This document shows positions 57,945 through 64,000 of a DNA stretch of 64,000 bases, in pieces (within the stretch, counting starts at the first letter, position 1; each line of letters opens with the position of its first letter). The translations under genes were made by a program, and so were the position numbers. The stretch is taken from positions 17,017,524-17,081,523 of the forward strand of contig JAOWCC010001501.1 of the NCBI GenBank assembly GCA_030867875.1, given 5' to 3'. This stretch comes from Actinernus sp. WN-2022 (taxonomy: Eukaryota > Cnidaria > Anthozoa > Actiniaria > Actinernidae). The notes under the pieces were generated by a model, which ran no database searches, was not told the DNA's origin, and saw nothing but the letters and a program-made list of their open reading frames with translations.

Positions 57945-58209
57945 TAGACTGCGAACAGTCTCGTTATTTTTCTTGGTCTCTAGTCGCGAAAAACGATGTT
58001 TTGGCCGAGCGCGGATTGGGCGCGAACGAAATACCCGGAGGATAGGAGGGCGGGGGAAGGGGACAAAAGAAAAATATATATATTTTGTCCCCCGCCCTCC
58101 TACTCTCCGGGGAGTTCGTTCGCGCCCAATCCGCGCTCAGCCAAAACATCGTTTTTCGAGTTTTTCGTGACTAGAGGCCAAAAAAAATTAAGGGACTGTT
58201 CGCAGTCTA
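57945..58209. mobile_element. 265-bp palindromic MITE with perfect 9-bp duplication
   Basis: TAATTTGTT at 57936-57944 and 58210-58218 flanks ends TAGACTGCGAACAGTC and GACTGTTCGCAGTCTA. The arms are near-perfect complements over about 115 bp, including AAAACGATGTTTTGGC and GCGCGGATTGGGCGCGAACG. The centre is a TATATATA turn. The 9-bp duplication and TAG-start ends suggest a MULE-type MITE. Confidence 0.9.
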
Positions 58210-58218
58210 TAATTTGTT

Positions 58219-59790
58219 ACTTTATGACACCAAAACTTCCCTTAAATGAGCGTAAGCAAGAGAGCTTGATGGACAGACTAAATTTGTACCTGACTGGACT
58301 GGAATCAACCATTACTTTTCTTTATAAAATGCGAGAGCTTTGCGAAAAGTGCAGACATTGAACTGCGTATGCATATGTATTGCCGAAATATACCAGAAGC
58401 TGAAAACTGCACAATGAATAGCCAAGGAATAAAAGGAAATCTTAAGACATGCAGTTTGTCTCTGCGTTATATTATCTGATTTAGTTGGGTCTACCATGCA
58501 GCGTTTTTCATCCACTCGAATCTTTGCCATCCTTTATCAAAATTGACTCAGGTGTTCTCCAGTTTGCCTGGAAAGCATACTCTGCTCATTTGAGTAGCTA
58601 GATCAGAAAGTTTATAATATTTCCGTTGTCACTTCAAGGCCTCGTGTTCACCCGTTTTAATTTTTCCAAAACCTTCCTCAGATGGCACAGCCAATCTTGT
58701 TGCTATTGTTTGTTTGCGACCGCAAGCTTTTCTTTTCTTGAGGCGTTTAGATCATTCTGGGGTTCCCTGCTAGCAGAGGTCTTTCTCTGTCTTGGTAAAA
58801 TGGTAGCCGAGGGAGAGACCTCTGCCGACATCCGACACTTGCCGTCCACATTCATGGACGAGTCAAACCAGTTTTGAAAACATGTTTTACCGGAAATAGC
58901 TGTACGCATCAGTTGTTTGTTGCAGTTGTTTCGTGCGCTCATAAGTACAAGTGAGACACGTCACTTGTTGCCAAGGAAACTTCACGCATGCGCGACATTT
59001 CAACATCTCGTCAACATCATGCGTATCAAATGGTTCCAGCATTCTAATGAATTTCTGTTGTTCTCGGAAATGTTTTCAGACTATGTTACGATGTTGCAGA
59101 GATGAACCGTTTTACCGGAGCTTAAATAATGGTCCGCTTAAGAGGTAGACATTTCTAATGCATGAATGCAGAAAACTTGCTAATTGTGGCATTGTTTCAA
59201 TCTTCCACCTCATTAGCTTAGACATTTAAATCTATCTAAACTCGAATATTATTTTCTCTAATTTTTTAACATTTTAATTGCATCTAGTGAAAATACTCGG
59301 AACGTTTAGTATGACGAAACTTCAATGTAGGGAACATTTTAAAAGTGAGCGTTTTCTAGATTATTGTATTGGACTCTTCTAATTACCCTATATCATTATG
59401 ACGTCACGGCTTGTTTATGAGGGGGACAGAATCGACTTGAACAATAGAATTTTGAACTAAATCTGCTCTGCAGAGGAAAATTTAACTTCGAATTGTCTGG
59501 TTTCCAGATATTAGCTATATCAATGTTTATCCCACAATATTTACCGTATTTGGTGGCTGTTACCGCTATTCTACGTTCTACAAAATGCATTTGATAGCGA
59601 TTTCCTTTGCGTTGTTGCTGGTTTGTCCCCCTCCCACGACAATAGATTGTTTTGATTTGACGTCAATGATATAGGTCAATTGGACGAAATGTTTTCACAC
59701 AAAATGAATGTACTTTTAAAACAGTTTTCAGAAGGGTTGATGAGTTGTTAGTATGAAAACAGAAAATTCTAAAATTACAGCTGAACAATA
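58219..59790. other. gene-free stretch
   Basis: About 1.6 kb without a supported gene. A partial inverted repeat surrounds 59390-59640 (GTTTATGAGGGGGACAGA and TTTGTCCCCCTCCC), perhaps a small MITE. Confidence 0.35.
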
Positions 59791-60379
59791 GAATAGGCCT
59801 TTTGCAGGAAACATTCACGTGCTGATATAATACTTCGTTAACGAAAGAATTGAGCTCGTGATCTCCATGGGAAAGGCGTTACCATGGATGCTGGAGGGCA
59901 AGCTATCTTTAAAAACGATAGGCAACTAGTTCCTGTAAAAACTAGTGTTGGTCTGCGTCGGCGGGGAAGATAAACACTGGTATATAATCAACTAAAGTTG
60001 ATTGAAGTATGCTAACCGCCGTGGAAAGCGAGTAGCAGCTGACGTTTCGAGCGCTAGCCCTTCGTCAGAGCAAAAGAGGGAATTGTGGGTGGGGAAACTG
60101 TTTATATAGTGTCGAGTGCATGATTACCGCTGAGGAAACATGTTCTCGGATCAAAGAAAATTGCGCCAATGCATGATTACCGCTGAGGAAACGTGCTCGG
60201 ATCAATTGTGATCAAAGAAAAATGCGCCAACAATAGAAATGCTAATAGTTGTAACAGCAAGCATGCTGATCTAAGTGCGAGTGAATACGTGAATTCTGAA
60301 ATTAAATGAACGAAAAGCGTTGATTAATACCGTGAGGTGACAAAGTTCCTAATTTGAAAATAAAGTTACTACCGACACT

Positions 60380-61505
60380 CGTAAACGCAAAGAACATACC
60401 TTGATGCAGAGAAATGCCGCATACAGTGATGTGATTAATGCAATGACCAGGAAGGTAAAGTGACGAGCTACAGGTTTGGCGAGATCCTTGCTGTTAGTTC
60501 TAACATCTAGCAAGTGTTCGCGGAATCGATCTCCTAATCTTCGCCCTGTTTCTCCGATGTAGAGTTTGTTACTGGAAGTACAATCAAAATGATCAGTGAC
60601 TTTACGAGAGCTTTTCGGTCCTGAAATAAATGTCGTAGTTTAGTGTAAGCACATTCAAGTATTGCATCGTGTCCTAGAACATTTAAAAATGTCTGGTTGA
60701 AGATCAGGTTGTAGTGATTCTTTGACTAGGGAATCATGGAGATTCTTGTCACGTTTGAAAGAAATGAAGAGGCTGCGGGAAAATAGAGGCGGTCTCTGGA
60801 TCACTCTGTACAATCTTAAAGTTCCTCTGGATAATTTTCTTGATAGACAGATTAGACGGATGGAAAGTCGATGGAAACGGAATCCTATCTTCAGTCTTCG
60901 GTTTGGACGGTAGCAGAGCCGTTCTTCTGTCGATGCAACGGGCGCGGTCCAATGCAGTTGTCACAACAGCGTTAGGATAACCGCGCTCGACAAAGAACTG
61001 GTGCATCTCCTCGGACTTTGAATTGAAGTCGGATTCATCGCTGCACAAACGGCGAAACCTAAGGAATTGAGAATATGGAATAGAGGTTTTAACATGTGTA
61101 GGATGAGAAGATGAAAACAATAAATAACTGTGCGAATCAGTTGGCTTGTAATGAACAGTAGTGGTTAGACTATTGCCGCTAACAGAAACATTGACATCCA
61201 AAAAAGTGATAGAAACATCTGAAATCTCCCATTTGAAGTCGAGAACCGGATGAAAGTTGTTAACAAAATCAATAAACCGTTCTAGATCCCGTTTACTAGA
61301 AGAAGTTGCATCGATGTAACGACCGAAAAAATCAGGCTTAGGACCGTCGTACTGATCAAAAATGTGTTCCTCTACATAACCAACAAAAAGGTTAGCATAA
61401 CTGGAGCCCATTTTAGTGCCCATAGCTACGCCGTTAGTCTGCTTGTAAAATTCACCAGAAAACGAAAAGCAATTGAGAGTAGTAATACCTCGCTTCAGTA
61501 GACCT
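60380..61505 (-). pseudogene. Penelope-like reverse transcriptase with GIY-YIG nuclease, broken
   Basis: The minus-strand frame 61423-60749 (224 residues) begins MGTKMGSSYANLFVGYVEEH and covers the C-terminal half of the RT. It then reads FITFLDVNV, HYKPTDSHSYLLF and SSHPTHVKTSIPYSQFLRFR, all typical of Penelope-like elements. After a frame break the nuclease follows at about 60610-60440 as KLYIGETGRRLGDRFREHL, the GIY-YIG type. The catalytic segment reads FGRYIDATSS where RYIDDC.GATSS is expected, so the second catalytic Asp is lost by a four-codon deletion at 61309-61310. The N-terminal half of the RT is missing. Confidence 0.8.
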
Positions 61506-62494
61506 TTTCGTTAGAAAATGTCGTCGGGACATTCAAAACATTAAGTTTTCTAACTTTTCTAACCAGAAAATATCCAATCATTGCACGAACTCTGTATTGA
61601 TTGCAACACGACTTTGGACGATGATGCACCTGCAAACGTTGAGTTAACACTGAACATTCAGTTATTAATCATCCCACTAAACCGAAAAGAAACGAAGATT
61701 ACGAGTTGCAAGGGACTGAGGTTTTCTTTAAATCCTCCATGAACTGATATTTCAAACAAACATTATCTATAAGTATTATTCAGTATTACTATTTCAATAT
61801 TTAACAATATTTACAAGCGTGTACGCTACCCAACAGTGTAATTCTCAATTATTATAACGGTAATCAACCATTTCATTCAAGTATGTATTATTGCTCAACC
61901 ATTATTTTCTACGAAATTTAGGATCACGCAAGAACGTAAAAAGGTAATTATTTTTACTTGTACTTCTCTAACCTTATGTGTTATCCAAAATTTCCATTTT
62001 AGCTATTATATTATTTTATGATGAGTATTTAATCTCTAATCAACAACAACAACAAAAAATAACGTAATCGTCCAGCATTTTACTATTTCGCAACAGCTAA
62101 ATAGATTTAACCTCATGGGTTACATGTTATATATATAAAAATATAGTTACTACTTTCTTTCTCGCGGAGCTCGAATCTGAGGAAGGACGTATGTTAAGGC
62201 TTGTTGTCGGGTCGCTTGGTACCGATAGCTTAATATATAATCAATACTTAATTAGTTCCCTGTAACAACACAGGTTGTTGGTAAATGAGTTATATTCAAT
62301 GTTGTCAATGGATCGAAAACGACCTTAGTAAATACAGGCTCGTGACCAAACGAGTTTAACAAAAGAACGATTAATTACAGTAACTCGACTTTGGATGCGT
62401 CAAGCGTGGCTAAATCTAGAACAGTTTGATTTATTATATGTTTCTCCTAAAGTAGGATTTTGTCTAAAATCGTAAGATCCTTTTCCTTAACACT

Positions 62495-63038
62495 AACAGC
62501 AAGGATCTCGCCAAACCTGTAGCTCGTCACTTTAACCTTCCTGGTCATTGCATTAATCACATCGCTGTATGCGGCATTTCTCTGCATCAAGGTACTACCG
62601 ACACTCGTAAACGCAAAGAACAGAAATTTATTTTCAAATTAGGAACTTTGTCACCTCACGGTATTAATGAACGCTTTTCGTTCATTTAATTTCAGAATTC
62701 ACGTATTCACTCACACTTAGATCAGCATGTTTCCTTAGTTTACTCATCAACACTTGCTGTTACAACTATTAGCATTTCTATTGTTGGCGCACTTTTCTTT
62801 GATCACAATTGATCCGAGCACATGTTACCTCAGCGGTAATCATGCATTGGTGCAATTTTCTTTGATCCCAATTGATCCGAGTACATGTTTCCTCAGCGGT
62901 AATCATGCACACCGTTTTCCACCCACAATTCCCTCTTTTGCTCTGACGAAGGGCTAGCGCTCGAAACGTCAGCTGCTACTCGCTTTCCACGGCGGTTAGC
63001 ATACGTCAATCGACTTTAGTTGATTACATACCAGTGTT
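62495..63038 (+). mobile_element. Penelope-like element, 3' end only, plus strand
   Basis: Starts within the GIY-YIG region (AACAGCAAGGATCTCGCCAA, CTGTAGCTCGTCACTTTAAC). It runs through the same 3' segment as 23585-24530, including a doubled CCTCAGCGGTAATCATGCA (about 62829 and 62892) and GACGAAGGGCTAGCGCTCGA (62943). Confidence 0.75.
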
Positions 63039-63304
63039 TATCTTTAAAAACGTTTTACGTTTTAGAAAGATCAATAATCGATTGGAGGTGAAAAATAGCA
63101 TTTACAAACAGGTTTTACTAATAACACTACCGATCTCGTACAAGTGACCCAGTAGAACCACATGATTGCATTCCTGCCCATTGTGATAACCTCTTGCGCG
63201 GCCATTACTTAAATCGCAAAATATTACTTTGGGGGTGGGGGGAGAGGTAGGTATGGTTTGAGGAAGGAATTTTGTGGACTACAGAGTGGTACATGTTTAT
63301 TTAG

Positions 63305-63366
63305 CCAATATTCTTATTTTAAAATAGTAAACAACCCAATATTCTTATTTTAAAATAGTAAACAAC
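63305..63366 (+). repeat. 31-bp tandem duplication
   Basis: CCAATATTCTTATTTTAAAA with TAGTAAACAAC occurs twice in a row without change. Confidence 0.85.
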
Positions 63367-63483
63367 CAAATATAAACTTCAAAGGACATCTCGAAGAATT
63401 CAAGTTACGTTCGGGGTACCTTAACGGTCAATCATTGGACCAGTCTTATTTAACTTGTATGTTAATGCCCGGCAGGTATTTTT

Positions 63484-63562
63484 AACGGGTAACTGGTAAC
63501 GGGTAACTGCTAACGGGTAACTGCTAACGGGTAACCGGTTAGGGTAGCTGGTAACGGGTATG
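63484..63562 (+). repeat. GGTAAC minisatellite
   Basis: Six imperfect units of the kind AACGGGTAACTG(C/G)T, 13-14 bp each. Confidence 0.8.
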
Positions 63563-64000
63563 GGGAATTTTCTTGAAAGATGCTTTATTCAAAATTCATC
63601 CTATGTGCATATCGAGCACAAAAGAACTTGAGCAAATCCAAGAAAGAGAGCCTAGCAAATCAAAGTATCAGAAAAGGATATATTATCGCCAGTTAGCCGT
63701 GAAAAGCTTCGTTGGAAAACAGTTTGAGGAAAGGGAAATACATACACTAGTCCTTTTACAAAATATCAAGTATGTTATGCTGTTTTGAGACAGTGTGACT
63801 TGTCTGCATGGTCCGCGTGATCGTTTTGAGCGCGGGTAAAGCACGCTGGATACTTGCTTGGTTTGGCGTCATTCCTTGGGAGCTGAGTCGCAAGGCAGAT
63901 GGTGTTCCTTGGAACCGCGATACGGAAATGGAGTGCTCAAATTATGAGATACGTTGCTGATCTCAGTATTTTTTTTACTTTATGCAGAAGTCCATATGCT
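63563..64000. other. end of window, no clear feature
   Basis: The 71-codon frame at 63573-63788 (KELEQIQEREPSKSKYQKRI) has no recognisable domain. Nothing else is supported. Confidence 0.3.

Larger units (their letters stand above)
59918..63038. mobile_element. head-to-head pair of Penelope-like elements inserted as one unit
   Basis: A longer minus-strand copy (59918 to about 61560) and a 3'-end-only plus-strand copy (about 62495-63038) point outward with their 3' ends. The sequence TATCTTTAAAAACG is present on both sides (59904-59917 and 63039-63052). At least its last 8 bases are likely a target duplication. The first bases could belong to the element's own end. The centre (61560-62495) has no recognisable coding sequence. 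Confidence 0.75.
59791..63180. mobile_element. MITE of the 40430-40676 family split by a Penelope-like insertion
   Basis: AGGCCTTTTGCAGGAAACA with CACGTGCTGATAT at 59791 and GATTGGAGGTGAAAAA...CATGATTGCATTCCTG at 63080-63170 are the two halves of the sequence seen whole at 40430-40676. The Penelope-like unit lies between them. Confidence 0.6.

Overview
This is eukaryotic DNA, most likely from an anthozoan cnidarian and probably a stony coral. The evidence is two animal genes with canonical GT-AG introns, AT-rich non-coding sequence, tRNA-derived SINEs, several non-LTR retrotransposon families, a Penelope-like element with a GIY-YIG nuclease, and a very dense load of foldback/MITE-type DNA elements. 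The species call is inference. The animal genes are direct readings.

Two complete host genes lie on the + strand. (1) An Akirin orthologue, four coding exons at 6875-15409, 167 residues. It has the N-terminal nuclear localisation motif, and an 11-base terminal coding exon supplies the conserved YVS end. (2) A ZMYND11 (BS69) orthologue, nine coding exons at 25774-55089, 669 residues. It carries an N-terminal winged-helix-like domain, PHD finger, atypical bromodomain, small zinc finger, PWWP domain, coiled coil and MYND finger. All exon junctions are phase-consistent. The two genes are functionally linked only loosely: both act in the nucleus in transcription and chromatin regulation.

The remaining sequence is mostly mobile DNA. 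Region 1-6.8 kb holds a CR1/L2-like LINE relic, a large foldback and a 1.9-kb TIR element with a hAT-like 403-bp element nested inside. Akirin introns (7-15.4 kb) hold a SINE, a 1.8-kb TTAA-flanked TIR element whose core is a tandem array of about 214 bp, a LINE 3' relic and a 382-bp TTAA element. Region 15.6-25.7 kb is a stack of TIR elements, including a Harbinger-like relic with a Myb/SANT-like reading frame broken by a foldback rich in TTTGGCGC motifs, then a Penelope-like 3' end. ZMYND11 introns 1-7 hold small repeats and a TIR element carrying an ORF1-like pseudogene. The 13-kb intron 8 holds a four-layer nest: an old LINE, a foldback inserted in it, a LINE with a 979-codon open frame inserted in one arm, and a TTAA element next to it. 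It also holds a TIR element with a 9-bp target duplication that has apparently picked up a foreign zinc-knuckle exon (Pack-MULE-like). Region 55-64 kb has a palindromic 9-bp-TSD MITE and a head-to-head Penelope-like pair inserted as one unit.

The most interesting candidates are: the frame that runs out of Akirin exon 3 into a DTW-domain-like cysteine cluster; the two gene-fragment-carrying TIR elements with perfect 9-bp duplications; the tandem-array-bearing TTAA element; and the E2F-like motif foldback. All coordinates were read by eye. TIR and LINE boundaries without a stated duplication are approximate.
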